NCBI RefSeq assembly: GCF_024436435.1
Contig: NZ_JAFMZP010000007.1
Location: 1-64,000 of the forward strand
Length of the DNA stretch: 64,000 bases
Direction: 5' to 3'
Source of the DNA: Desertivirga xinjiangensis
GTDB taxonomy: Bacteria > Bacteroidota > Bacteroidia > Sphingobacteriales > Sphingobacteriaceae
Each line of letters starts with the position of its first letter. Positions within the stretch are counted from its first letter, which is position 1. Positions 16,182-24,738 of this stretch are shown here, one piece after another. The position numbers and the translations under genes were made by a program. The notes beneath the pieces are model-generated. The model was not told the origin of the DNA, did not search any database, and saw only the letters and a program-made list of their open reading frames with translations.

Positions 16182-18759
16182 CGGTTATCAGATATTGATG
16201 CGTATCGTTTTTAATTTTTGCTACAAGGAAATAGCCGCTCCCTTTTACCGGAAAGCCCCTGGCCAGAGTTCCCTCATCCGTTAACAAAAGTAAACGATTA
16301 TTTTCTCCGTCGTTCAAGCCCAATTGAAATTTGTACTTATTAGTGTGAAAGAACAGAGGTTTCGTTTTTAAGGGCTTGTTAAAATTGTATGTAAAAAGCG
16401 GACTTTCTTCAGAACTGAACACGTTCAGGCCATTTTTGTCCAGATATATAAACTCAGCGCTCTCGTCCCCGGCAATATTTTGATAGTCAAATGTAAAGTC
16501 GCCCTGTGGCTCAAATAGTTTTTTCGACTTTATTGAACCTTTAAAAGAGATTTTTACGAGTGCTCCACTGCTGTCGGCAGTAATTACTTCTGAATTGCTC
16601 CCAGCACTAAGTTCTAAGCCGATCGGATTTTTAAGCGGTCTGCCATATGCTATGTTTTTAATCAGCGTACCATTCTGGTTATAGAAGTAGAAGTTTCCGT
16701 TTTGAGTGGCTGTAATCAAATAGTCGGTGCCCTCTAAAGAAGCGGTTTTCAGATCAAAAAGGATTTTCCCGCTCACTGTTTTATTCCAATCCGGAAGTTT
16801 GGTGCCTTTTAGATCATAAGCCATTATAACATTTCCCGCGGGAATAAATAACCTGGCATCGGAGTTCGAACTGCTTAAACTTAGGCCAAATGTTGAATTG
16901 TAAGGTAAATTAACTGGAAAGCCTTGTTCGGCCTCACCCCCAATATTCATCCGGTAAAGCTTTCCGGTGGTGTTAAATAAAATGGAGCCATCACCTGGCT
17001 GCTGAATCTGACCAAGTATCTTGCTTTCAAGTTGTTTGCTCCATAACTTTTCGCCTTCAGCGGAAATTGCGTACAGGATATTGGACCTGTCCTGCACCAG
17101 TATTAATTGCGTCTCTCCATTCTGAACAGTTTGGGGTGTAATAGCCAGGCGCCCGTTAAGTTTAATTTTCCAGGCAGCTTTCATTTCACTGTTATTGTCG
17201 GAAATGTAGTTTATATAGATATTAGTAAAGAAATGTTCAGCATCGGCGCTCCATTGATAGGAGAGCCCATAAAAGTTCTTTAAACCATAGTTTTTACTAG
17301 TAAAGGCTCTGGAGTAATTCTGTTTAAGGCTGGTTCTTATAATTCTTTCCGACTCTTTCTGATTGATGAAGTAGAGAATGTTGCTTTGATTGGCTACCAG
17401 CTGGCTGAACTTGACGAATTCAGATTTCTTTGCCAGAAATTTTTCCTGTTCATAGTTTTTAAGGTAATTAGAGATGACGCCCGGGGTATTAGCAACAATA
17501 AGGTAATTGTCAATCACCGAAAAGTACGGGCGCACGAATGGTTTTAAAGGATCTCCCAGAAAAGCATATAGAATATGTGAATAATTAAACTTGCTTACAG
17601 ACTCGCCGGCTGGTGATGCTATTAGCTGCATAGCAAAGTTCAGTTTCCTTCCGTTTTTTAATTTGATAATGGCAAATTTTTCCCGGTAGGATGTTTCAAT
17701 AACTGAAAATTCATTGGCAAGTAAAGGCCTCATATCTGTTTCCAGATCAATCCCTGATTTCTCTTTGATCAGGCGCAGATGATTTTGGAGTATTGCTGAT
17801 TCTTTTCTTTTATCAAAGAGGACTTGAAGACGCTTCTGAAAACCACTATAATCAGACAAACCGAAGGCTATGAAATTGGCGGCATTGTCAGGGATGATAT
17901 TCTTGATGTCGTTTTTAACAGGGTGCTGATGCAAAAAAATGTTGAGATAACTGGGTGCGGTTGTATCAGGCTTGCTAATACCGTTGAACATTAAAGCATC
18001 ACTTTTAAAGTTCATGTTTAAAGATGAAATGCCTTTGAGGTTGCTGATCAGGTTTCGGTTGCCGTTCGCCTTCCCTTTGATGAAATGGTTGAGAAAGGCC
18101 GAAACCTTTTCATGATTAACAAACAGATTTACCGGAGAGTTAAGGTTCTGACTGCTTTGAGATTTGATCTCGTTGATAAAGTTCTCGTCAAGTTTAGGTG
18201 TATTATTATCAATACTCGTTTCCAGCAGTTCTTTGGAAAAGCTTCCGGTAGCGGCTCCATTTTCAATGAACAGATAAAAAGTTTTCTTCAAGCTGGGCAA
18301 AGACAATTGATACAAGCCAGGCCTTTCTGCTTTTTTTACCGACAGGTCATGAATTTCGGAAAGCAATTCTTCGATGTTACTTGTTTTCAGATCGTCGTTC
18401 AGGTTAATAGAATATAGAAAGTGAACGGAATCATTTTTTGCAGGGTGGAAGGACACAAAGATTTTTTTTTCCTGTGTAGCCTCTGCAAGCTGCGGTTCTC
18501 TGAGTAAATACTGCTGAAGTTGTTCTATTTCCTCAGCCCTGGATTTTCCTATAATTGCATCAAAAAGTTCGTAGTCGCTGAAAATATCGTAGAAGGACTC
18601 ATCATTGTTGAAGTTAAGTATCAGGGCTGCGTCTTGCGGAATATGTCTGAGAACCCTGTCCAGATTGTTTTGAGATCCGGAGATCTCAGAAAAATATTTT
18701 ATGGCCATTGCAACAACGGCTACGAGCAGGACAAAAGTTAATATTATTGTGTTTCTCAT
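16144..18759 (-). CDS. Large membrane-anchored envelope protein with C-terminal propeller-like region
   Basis: 871 residues. One N-terminal transmembrane helix (about 3-23) anchors it, with the bulk probably periplasmic. Residues 35-500 resemble DUF3352-type proteins (VLRHIPQDAALILNFNND at the start). From about residue 535 on, short repeats such as NILYAISAEGEKLWSKQL, KLYRMNIGGEAEQGFPVNL and NFYFYNQNGTL look like blades of a PQQ-like beta-propeller. I do not recognise a function. The tight overlap with the following predicted outer-membrane protein suggests the pair works together, perhaps linking inner and outer membranes. Confidence 0.72.
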   Translation of the reverse strand: MRNTIILTFVLLVAVVAMAIKYFSEISGSQNNLDRVLRHIPQDAALILNFNNDESFYDIFSDYELFDAIIGKSRAEEIEQLQQYLLREPQLAEATQEKKIFVSFHPAKNDSVHFLYSINLNDDLKTSNIEELLSEIHDLSVKKAERPGLYQLSLPSLKKTFYLFIENGAATGSFSKELLETSIDNNTPKLDENFINEIKSQSSQNLNSPVNLFVNHEKVSAFLNHFIKGKANGNRNLISNLKGISSLNMNFKSDALMFNGISKPDTTAPSYLNIFLHQHPVKNDIKNIIPDNAANFIAFGLSDYSGFQKRLQVLFDKRKESAILQNHLRLIKEKSGIDLETDMRPLLANEFSVIETSYREKFAIIKLKNGRKLNFAMQLIASPAGESVSKFNYSHILYAFLGDPLKPFVRPYFSVIDNYLIVANTPGVISNYLKNYEQEKFLAKKSEFVKFSQLVANQSNILYFINQKESERIIRTSLKQNYSRAFTSKNYGLKNFYGLSYQWSADAEHFFTNIYINYISDNNSEMKAAWKIKLNGRLAITPQTVQNGETQLILVQDRSNILYAISAEGEKLWSKQLESKILGQIQQPGDGSILFNTTGKLYRMNIGGEAEQGFPVNLPYNSTFGLSLSSSNSDARLFIPAGNVIMAYDLKGTKLPDWNKTVSGKILFDLKTASLEGTDYLITATQNGNFYFYNQNGTLIKNIAYGRPLKNPIGLELSAGSNSEVITADSSGALVKISFKGSIKSKKLFEPQGDFTFDYQNIAGDESAEFIYLDKNGLNVFSSEESPLFTYNFNKPLKTKPLFFHTNKYKFQLGLNDGENNRLLLLTDEGTLARGFPVKGSGYFLVAKIKNDTHQYLITGDKDYFLSAYKL

Positions 18760-18767
18760 CGAATAAA

Positions 18768-18775
18768 CAAAATTA
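18768..18775 (-). promoter_or_regulatory. -7 box upstream of the 871-residue envelope protein gene
   Basis: TAATTTTG on the minus strand fits TAnnTTTG and ends 8 nt before the start codon. No -33 box is clear. Confidence 0.4.
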
Positions 18776-18835
18776 GCTTTTTAAAGCCATGAAATCGTAT
18801 CAGGATTACTAAATTAGCACATCTTTAAATATAAA

Positions 18836-19216
18836 ATGGACAGAAAAGTAGCGGTTACAGCCTGTATTTTTGGAGTACTTGCTGTTATAAGTGGTGCGTT
18901 TGGTGCTCATGGTCTTAAGGCTGTGTTAGATGAGACGCAGTTAGAACAATGGAAAACGGCGGTCAGCTATCAGTTTTACCATACCTTCGCCTTGCTGTTT
19001 CTTTCACTTTTTCATGTGAAAAGCAAGCTTCTGAATACGGCATACTGGGGCTTTACTCTTGGAATCATTCTTTTTTCGGGCTCAATCTATCTTTTATCAA
19101 CAAGAAATATTACTGGATTTGACTGGGTGTTTTTAGGTCCTGTTACACCTGTTGGCGGGTTGTTTTTTATTATCGGATGGATGTGCTTATTAACAGCGGC
19201 TATTAAAAGTAAATAA
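18836..19216 (+). CDS. DUF423 family membrane protein
   Basis: 126 residues with four hydrophobic helices. The DUF423/YgdD pattern is visible: GVLAVISGAFGAHGLK near the N-terminus, the WKTAVSYQFYHTFALL segment, and TPVGGLFFIIGWMCLL at the end. It is a small inner-membrane protein of unknown role. Its stop codon abuts the priA ATG (TAAATG), so the two are probably translated from one message. Confidence 0.93.
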   Translation: MDRKVAVTACIFGVLAVISGAFGAHGLKAVLDETQLEQWKTAVSYQFYHTFALLFLSLFHVKSKLLNTAYWGFTLGIILFSGSIYLLSTRNITGFDWVFLGPVTPVGGLFFIIGWMCLLTAAIKSK

Positions 19217-21697
19217 ATGCTTGAATTTAATGAGCTTAAAGCCGACCGGAAAACGTATTTTGTAGATGTTATATTGCCTTTAGCCATCCCCAAAACCTAC
19301 ACCTACCGGGTGCCATTCAGTTTAAATGATGGGCTGTCGGTTGGAAAAAGGGTAATTGTTCAATTTGGCAAAAGCCGGATCTACACAGCGATAATTCTCG
19401 GGATCTCTGAGCTGGCCCCTTCGGGTTATGAAGCAAAATATATTCTGGATATTCTCGATGAGGAGCCTATTGTTAACGATCGGCAGCTGCAGTTGTGGAA
19501 GTGGATTGCCGATTACTATATGTGCTCGATTGGGGAAGTGATGCAGGCTGCATTGCCCGCTGCACTGAAGCTTGCCAGTGAAACGAGAATAACCCTTTTA
19601 GATGCCTCATCTTATGATAAAAGTAGTTTAAGCGACAAAGAATACCTTGTGGTTGACGCGCTCGAAATCCAGCCGGAGTTAAAGGTAGGGGACATTGCAA
19701 AACTGCTGGGACAAAAGACAGTATTTCCTTTATTGAAGTCGCTGTTCAATAAGGGAGTAATTCATATTTCAGAGGAAATAATTGAGCGATATAAGCCAAG
19801 AAAAAAAGCCTTTATTAAACTAAGCCCCGAATTTAATGATCCTGACAGCAGGAAAGCCTTATTCGAAATCCTTGAAAGAGCTCCCAAGCAATTGGATGCC
19901 TTGCTGGCTTATATCAAGTTAAGCAGGGAGCAGAAAGATATTACGAGGGAGCTGCTTCAGGAAGAATCTGGCTGTAGTGTAGCTGTGATCAAAGGCCTGA
20001 TCGAAAAGGGGGTTTTTATACAAGAAAACCGCGTTGTTAGCCGCCTGAATGCCCAGGAAATTGGTTTATTAAAGAACTTCGAATTGAGCAAGGGACAGGA
20101 AGATGTGCTTTCCAGTTTAAAATTGCAGTTTGAAGAGAAGGATGTTGTTTTATTGCACGGTGTCACCTCATCAGGTAAAACACTGCTGTATATCAGGCTC
20201 ATTGAAGAAACCATCAGCAAGGGCAGACAGGTTCTGTACCTCCTGCCAGAAATTGCCCTGACAACCCAGTTGATCGAACGGTTACGTCAATACTTCGGCA
20301 ATAAGATAGGTATTTACCACTCTCGCTTCAGTGACAATGAACGCGCCGAAGTTTGGAATAAAGTGCTGAAGAAAGAATATAACATAGTGCTTGGAGCACG
20401 TTCATCCGTCTTTTTGCCCTTTTCTGATCTTGGATTAATTGTGGTCGACGAAGAGCAGGAAACGTCCTATAAACAATTTGATCCCGCACCGCGGTACCAT
20501 GCCAGGGATTCTTCAATCTATCTGTCTCATCTTCACCAGGCGAAAGTGCTGCTGGGATCGGCAACGCCATCCCTGGAAAGTTTTTTCAATGCGAAATCTG
20601 GCAAATACGGCTTTGCCGAGCTTCCCGAGCGGTTTGGCGTTTCGCAATTGCCGCAGATTGATATTGTAAGTATAGGGGAAGAGGTCAATAAGAAGACCAT
20701 ACAGGGACATTTTACCCGCGTTTTGACAGATGCCATGAAAAATGCTCTGGCAAATAAAGAGCAGATAATCTTGTTTCAAAACCGGAGGGGATATACACCT
20801 ATTTCAATTTGCAGGACCTGTGGTTTTTTACCAAAATGCATCAATTGTGATGTAAGCCTGACCTATCATAAGAGTACGGGGAAGTTGCATTGCCACTATT
20901 GCGGGTATAAGCAGGATACTATTTCAATTTGCCCGGCTTGCGGATCTGCACATATCGAACAAAAAGGGTTCGGAACAGAAAAGATCGAAGACGACCTGCA
21001 ATATATTTTCCCGGAGGCCAGGGTAGCCAGGCTGGATCTGGATACTACCAGGACAAAGAACAGTTTTCAGCAGATCATCGGCGATTTTGAAGAAGGTAAA
21101 ATTGATATCCTCGTGGGAACGCAGATGGTTGCTAAAGGACTGGATTTTGGCCACGTTACTGTCATTGGAATTATAAACGCAGACGGGCTGTTGAACTTTC
21201 CGGACTTCCGGGCGTATGAACGCAGCTTTCAGCTACTCTCACAGGTTGCTGGCAGGGCCGGCAGACGCGAAAAGGTTGGTAAGGTAGTTATTCAAACGAA
21301 TAATGTAAGGCACCGCGTGTTAGACCAGGTACTTACTAATGATTATTCAGAACTTTACAAAACAGAGATCCTTGAACGCAATAGTTTTCAATATCCGCCT
21401 CTCTTCCGGTTAATTAAAATGGATGTAAAACACAAGGATCCAATGCTATTGAGTGAAATGGCTCTAAGACTCGCAATGGAGTTAAAAAAGAGCTTTGCCC
21501 ATCGTGTGATAGGCCCTGAAGAGCCATTGGTAGGACGCATCCGCAACTTTTATATTAAAACCATTTATATAAAGATTGAGCGCAACGGAATTTCAATTTC
21601 AAAAGTAAAAGAGTTTTTAAAAGAACTGCTATTGAAGTTTGAGGCTGATAAAAATAATAAGGGGTCTTTTGTACAGGTCGACGTAGACCCTTATTGA
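19217..21697 (+). CDS. priA: Primosomal replication protein N' (PriA helicase)
   Basis: 826 residues, full length. PriA restarts stalled replication forks by loading the replicative helicase. In order: an N-terminal DNA-binding domain (VILPLAIPKTYTYRVP), Walker A (HGVTSSGKT near 313-321), the motif II box VVDEEQETSYKQ near 409-420, an eight-cysteine zinc region (CRTCGFLPKCINCD ... CHYCG ... CPACG), and helicase motifs V-VI (GTQMVAKGLDF, QVAGRAGRRE). Motif II reads DEEQ where E. coli PriA has DEEH. Confidence 0.96.
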   Translation: MLEFNELKADRKTYFVDVILPLAIPKTYTYRVPFSLNDGLSVGKRVIVQFGKSRIYTAIILGISELAPSGYEAKYILDILDEEPIVNDRQLQLWKWIADYYMCSIGEVMQAALPAALKLASETRITLLDASSYDKSSLSDKEYLVVDALEIQPELKVGDIAKLLGQKTVFPLLKSLFNKGVIHISEEIIERYKPRKKAFIKLSPEFNDPDSRKALFEILERAPKQLDALLAYIKLSREQKDITRELLQEESGCSVAVIKGLIEKGVFIQENRVVSRLNAQEIGLLKNFELSKGQEDVLSSLKLQFEEKDVVLLHGVTSSGKTLLYIRLIEETISKGRQVLYLLPEIALTTQLIERLRQYFGNKIGIYHSRFSDNERAEVWNKVLKKEYNIVLGARSSVFLPFSDLGLIVVDEEQETSYKQFDPAPRYHARDSSIYLSHLHQAKVLLGSATPSLESFFNAKSGKYGFAELPERFGVSQLPQIDIVSIGEEVNKKTIQGHFTRVLTDAMKNALANKEQIILFQNRRGYTPISICRTCGFLPKCINCDVSLTYHKSTGKLHCHYCGYKQDTISICPACGSAHIEQKGFGTEKIEDDLQYIFPEARVARLDLDTTRTKNSFQQIIGDFEEGKIDILVGTQMVAKGLDFGHVTVIGIINADGLLNFPDFRAYERSFQLLSQVAGRAGRREKVGKVVIQTNNVRHRVLDQVLTNDYSELYKTEILERNSFQYPPLFRLIKMDVKHKDPMLLSEMALRLAMELKKSFAHRVIGPEEPLVGRIRNFYIKTIYIKIERNGISISKVKEFLKELLLKFEADKNNKGSFVQVDVDPY

Positions 21698-21726
21698 GTT
21701 GTATGTTGTGAGTTATAAGTTATACT

Positions 21727-21918
21727 GGATCAAGTGGAAAAGTTGGGGCGGCTAAGCGCATTAGTGCCAAACTTTTTAATACGGTCGTCATGCCGATCCT
21801 GAATCAAGTTCAGGATTCGGCAACTCTTGGACTATAAAGGACATGCTTAAGCAAGAGGTCCTGAAACAAGTTCAGGATGAAGAAGGAAAGAACATCCCCC
21901 AACTTTTCCGCTTGATCC
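21727..21918. repeat. Nested inverted repeat with family A element, copy 2
   Basis: An outer 22-bp inverted repeat (GGATCAAGTGGAAAAGTTGGGG at 21727-21748, its complement at 21897-21918 with one mismatch) encloses a family A composite element at 21786-21881. The inner element is in inverted orientation relative to copy 1: the GGCATGAC-type module comes first (21786-21829) and the AAGAGGTCC-type module second (21851-21881). It lies between converging priA and the next gene and may end both transcripts. No CDS is present in the gap. Confidence 0.75.
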
Positions 21919-21933
21919 GTTATACTTCTTACA

Positions 21934-22680
21934 TTAATACAATTCTCCAAAATTATATTGGAGAGATAACATTCCAACTGGTTTGAAAAGGAATTCCCAT
22001 TTAGTGTAATCTGTGAAAGTAGGAGTCCTGTTAAAGTTTTCGCCGAAATAGGTCTTTTCCTGTTTTTCGTAACTATATAGCAAGTCCAGGCTACTTTCTG
22101 CGGCGATAGTAAAATGATTGACAATGTTAAATTTGAGTCCGAACAGAGGAGCCAGCGAGAAACCATTTTTTTGGGTCTTTACATCATAGGAGGGGTATCC
22201 CGAGTTTTCAATGGCTCTGGACTTACCTTTGAAAATATTTCTCCTGAAGCCAATGTCAAAGCCAAAATATGGTTGTACAGCCGAATACATGAAATTTCTT
22301 TCAAAACCCAACCTCAAAGCATTATCCGAAAGCTTGCCTTCCACTTCTTCACATTCAGCACATTCGTTCCTGAACGATATCCTGTCTGAAAAGAAGTTTC
22401 CCGAAATCCTGTAGCTTATTTGATTGTCGTTAATCTTTAGAATAAGGCCCGAAAGGTATTGCTTTTTAAACTCTTCGGCATCCACCTGGTTTAAGATCTT
22501 AGGAAATTCCTCATAGCCGAATGCTTTTATGCCTATTGTATATGAATAGAGCTTTTGTGTTTTATATTTTGGAAAGTCAGTATTCCTGGAAGCAACCCTG
22601 ATCAGAGTACTGTCGACTTTCCTTATTTGAGACTGACTGATAAATGGGATTAGTAATAAAAGAAGTAGAATTCTCTTCAT
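21934..22680 (-). CDS. Putative outer-membrane beta-barrel protein
   Basis: 248 residues with a signal peptide (MKRILLLLLLIPFISQSQ) and a pattern of amphipathic strands ending SLQYNFGELY, in the manner of small 8- to 10-strand porin-like proteins. Two cysteines sit close together in ECAECEE near residue 107. I do not recognise a specific family or function. It is monocistronic, converging with priA and divergent from pcm. Confidence 0.68.
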   Translation of the reverse strand: MKRILLLLLLIPFISQSQIRKVDSTLIRVASRNTDFPKYKTQKLYSYTIGIKAFGYEEFPKILNQVDAEEFKKQYLSGLILKINDNQISYRISGNFFSDRISFRNECAECEEVEGKLSDNALRLGFERNFMYSAVQPYFGFDIGFRRNIFKGKSRAIENSGYPSYDVKTQKNGFSLAPLFGLKFNIVNHFTIAAESSLDLLYSYEKQEKTYFGENFNRTPTFTDYTKWEFLFKPVGMLSLQYNFGELY

Positions 22681-22814
22681 ACAGTGGAGCTTAATTTGTG
22701 CTAAAATAAGTAACTTAAGTCACTTAATTATTAAAAATGATTTTTATACAACTCATTTTTAAAGAAATAAGAGAACGGCCAGTTCTTTAATTTTAGGATG
22801 TTTCAAAGGAAGCG

Positions 22815-22822
22815 TATTTTTG
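22815..22822 (+). promoter_or_regulatory. -7 box of the pcm promoter
   Basis: TATTTTTG fits TAnnTTTG and ends 6 nt before the pcm ATG, predicting a leaderless or nearly leaderless mRNA. Confidence 0.4.
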
Positions 22823-22828
22823 TATTAG

Positions 22829-23488
22829 ATGGCATATAAGTTCGTAGACAATTACCGTGAAAAAGGGGCAAGGAAGAAACTGGTAACCTTGCTGGCAGAC
22901 GAGCGAAAAATTGAAGATAAAGATGTCCTGGCTGCCATTGGTAAAGTTCCCCGTCATTTTTTCTTTCCGGAAACGTTCTGGGTTCAGGCTTACAAGGATA
23001 TTGCTTTTCCAATTGGAGAAGGGCAGACCATCTCTCAACCTTACACCGTAGCCTATCAAACCCAGTTGCTACATATAAAGAAAGGCGACAAAGTTTTGGA
23101 AATAGGCACAGGCTCTGGTTATCAAACCTGTATCTTACTAGAACTAGGCGGAACCGTATATACCATTGAACGCCAGGAAAAGCTTTACGAGCGTGCGAAA
23201 TTGTTCCTTGGTAAAATGGGCTACAAACCCATGTTCTTTCTGGGCGACGGTTCGAAAGGTATTGCAGAGCATGCGCCATACGACAAAATTCTTGTAACAG
23301 CAGGTGCTCCATTCGTGCCTGAAACATTGCTTAAACAGCTGAAAATTGGCGGAATATGTGTGATTCCTGTAGGTGATGAACAAAGTCAGAAAATGATCAC
23401 CATATTCAGGGTTAATGAAACCGACTATGAACGGATTGAACTGGATACGTTCAGATTTGTTCCTCTTGTTGGTGACCAGGCCTGGTAA
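22829..23488 (+). CDS. pcm: Protein-L-isoaspartate O-methyltransferase
   Basis: 219 residues. It uses SAM to methylate isoaspartyl residues in damaged proteins so that they can revert. The family motifs are clear: VPRHFF, PIGEGQTISQPYTVA (substrate site), the SAM-binding VLEIGTGSGYQTCILLELG, and the late KILVTAGAPFVPE. Length is normal. Its stop lies 1 bp from the end of the converging smpB gene. Confidence 0.95.
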   Translation: MAYKFVDNYREKGARKKLVTLLADERKIEDKDVLAAIGKVPRHFFFPETFWVQAYKDIAFPIGEGQTISQPYTVAYQTQLLHIKKGDKVLEIGTGSGYQTCILLELGGTVYTIERQEKLYERAKLFLGKMGYKPMFFLGDGSKGIAEHAPYDKILVTAGAPFVPETLLKQLKIGGICVIPVGDEQSQKMITIFRVNETDYERIELDTFRFVPLVGDQAW

Positions 23489-23489
23489 G

Positions 23490-23939
23490 CTATATTTTCA
23501 TTGCCCTGCTCAACTCGATCTTGCCTTCCCGTTCCTTAATTGAATCTCTTTTGTCGAACGTTTTCTTACCTTGGGCCAGCCCGATTTCAAGTTTGGCAAA
23601 GCCTCTTTCATTGATAAATAGTGCCAGGGGAACAATAGTATACCCTTTTTCTTCCGATTTATCGCGAAGCTTCTTTAATTCTTTTTTGTTAAGCAAGAGT
23701 ATGCGGTCGCGTTTTTGTTCATGGTTGTAAAAGGAACCATGCGAGTACTCGGCGATATGCATGTTCCTCACATATAATTGCTGGTTGAGAAAGCCGCAAA
23801 ATGAATCGTTGATATTTACTTTTCCTTGCCTTATCGACTTAATTTCAGTCCCTAAAAGCTGAAGGCCTGCAGTATACTTGTCAAGTATATGGTATTCAAA
23901 ATATGCTTTTTTATTTCTTATATTAATATCACTTTTCAT
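23490..23939 (-). CDS. smpB: SsrA-binding protein
   Basis: 149 residues. SmpB binds tmRNA and brings it to stalled ribosomes. The signature NKKAYFEYHILDKYTAGLQLLGTEIKSIR, the ERGFAKLEIGLAQGKK segment and the KRDSIKERE tail motif are present. No tmRNA gene is visible nearby. It converges with pcm and lies 53 bp downstream of the mntR-like gene in the same direction. Confidence 0.97.
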   Translation of the reverse strand: MKSDINIRNKKAYFEYHILDKYTAGLQLLGTEIKSIRQGKVNINDSFCGFLNQQLYVRNMHIAEYSHGSFYNHEQKRDRILLLNKKELKKLRDKSEEKGYTIVPLALFINERGFAKLEIGLAQGKKTFDKRDSIKEREGKIELSRAMKI

Positions 23940-23992
23940 TGTTGTCTTCTTTAAACCTTAAACAGTATTCTTCATGCTGTGTTTATCCCTGA

Positions 23993-24649
23993 TCAGATAA
24001 TTAAAATATTATCAGCAAATTTTTGTGATACAACAATGGTGTTGCTGTTGATCACAATTTCCATTGATCCGTCATAAGGCTGCCTTCCAATCACTTTGAT
24101 GTGGGTATTTATTCCTAGTTCCAGCTGGCTTACGTACTTAAGAAAAGCCACGGTATTGTCTTTGACTGCTACCATCCGGCAGGTCGTCCCCTCTTTAACT
24201 TCCGAAAGAGTTTTTCTAAACGAGGGTTTAAGTTCGCCTTTTGCGTTTGGAATAGCATCTCCATGAGGATCATATTCAGGAAAGCCCAAAAACTTGTCTA
24301 ACTTGTCGACTAATTTTTGAGACTGGATATGTTCTAATTGTTCGGCCACTTCATGTACTTCATCCCAGCTGAAATCTAATTTTTCATGCAGAAAAGTTTC
24401 CCAAAGGCGATGTTTCCGAAGTATTTCTACCGCTTTCTCCCTGCCGCTTCCCGACAAGGATATCTTACCGTATTTCTCATAAACTATGAGTTTTTTCTCC
24501 TTTAACTTCTTAAGCATGTCTGTAGCTGTAGCAGGTTTAACACCTAAGTATGAAGCAAGTTCGTTTGTTCCGGCTTCGTTTTTATGCTCCACTTCTATGG
24601 TGATATGCAACAGCGCTTTCAGGTAATTCTCTTCAGTAAACGACAGCAT
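23993..24649 (-). CDS. DtxR/MntR-family metal-dependent transcriptional repressor
   Basis: 218 residues in three parts. The winged HTH at about 1-65 includes GVKPATATDMLKKLKEKKLIVYEKYGKISL. The metal-binding and dimerisation helices at about 70-130 contain HRLWETFLHEKLDFSWDEVHEVAEQLEHI, which carries the usual Glu/His ligands. A C-terminal FeoA/SH3-like domain follows at about 145-218. DtxR/MntR proteins bind Mn2+ or Fe2+ and then repress uptake genes. It is divergent from a TonB receptor, with a palindrome between them, and a similar palindrome precedes an Nramp transporter 4.6 kb away. An MntR-like role is likely, but the metal specificity is inferred. Confidence 0.9.
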   Translation of the reverse strand: MLSFTEENYLKALLHITIEVEHKNEAGTNELASYLGVKPATATDMLKKLKEKKLIVYEKYGKISLSGSGREKAVEILRKHRLWETFLHEKLDFSWDEVHEVAEQLEHIQSQKLVDKLDKFLGFPEYDPHGDAIPNAKGELKPSFRKTLSEVKEGTTCRMVAVKDNTVAFLKYVSQLELGINTHIKVIGRQPYDGSMEIVINSNTIVVSQKFADNILII

Positions 24650-24681
24650 GGGATAAAAATACCAAAAAAAAGCTATATAAA

Positions 24682-24701
24682 AAGTTAGGTATATCTAACT
24701 T
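24682..24701. promoter_or_regulatory. Candidate DtxR/MntR operator between repressor and TonB receptor genes
   Basis: A 20-bp inverted repeat, AAGTTAGGTATATCTAACTT, with one mismatch. Its core TTAG-N6-CTAA (24685-24698) resembles the DtxR-family box and recurs in front of the Nramp gene at 29326-29339. It sits 13 bp upstream of the receptor's -7 box, where a bound repressor would block the promoter. Confidence 0.7.
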
Positions 24702-24713
24702 GTAAAGTTTTGT

Positions 24714-24721
24714 TATATTTG
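24714..24721 (+). promoter_or_regulatory. -7 box of the TonB receptor promoter
   Basis: TATATTTG fits TAnnTTTG and ends 17 nt before the receptor ATG. The palindromic operator at 24682-24701 covers the place where the -33 region should be. Confidence 0.6.
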
Positions 24722-24738
24722 GTCTGAAAATTTGCGAT

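Noticed and set aside
22803-23327. 174-codon frame on the minus strand opposite pcm
   Set aside because: Pcm has full-length motif support on the plus strand; the antisense frame shows only low-complexity composition.
23490-23939. tmRNA near smpB
   Set aside because: I looked for the tRNA-like acceptor and the tag frame on both sides of smpB and saw neither.
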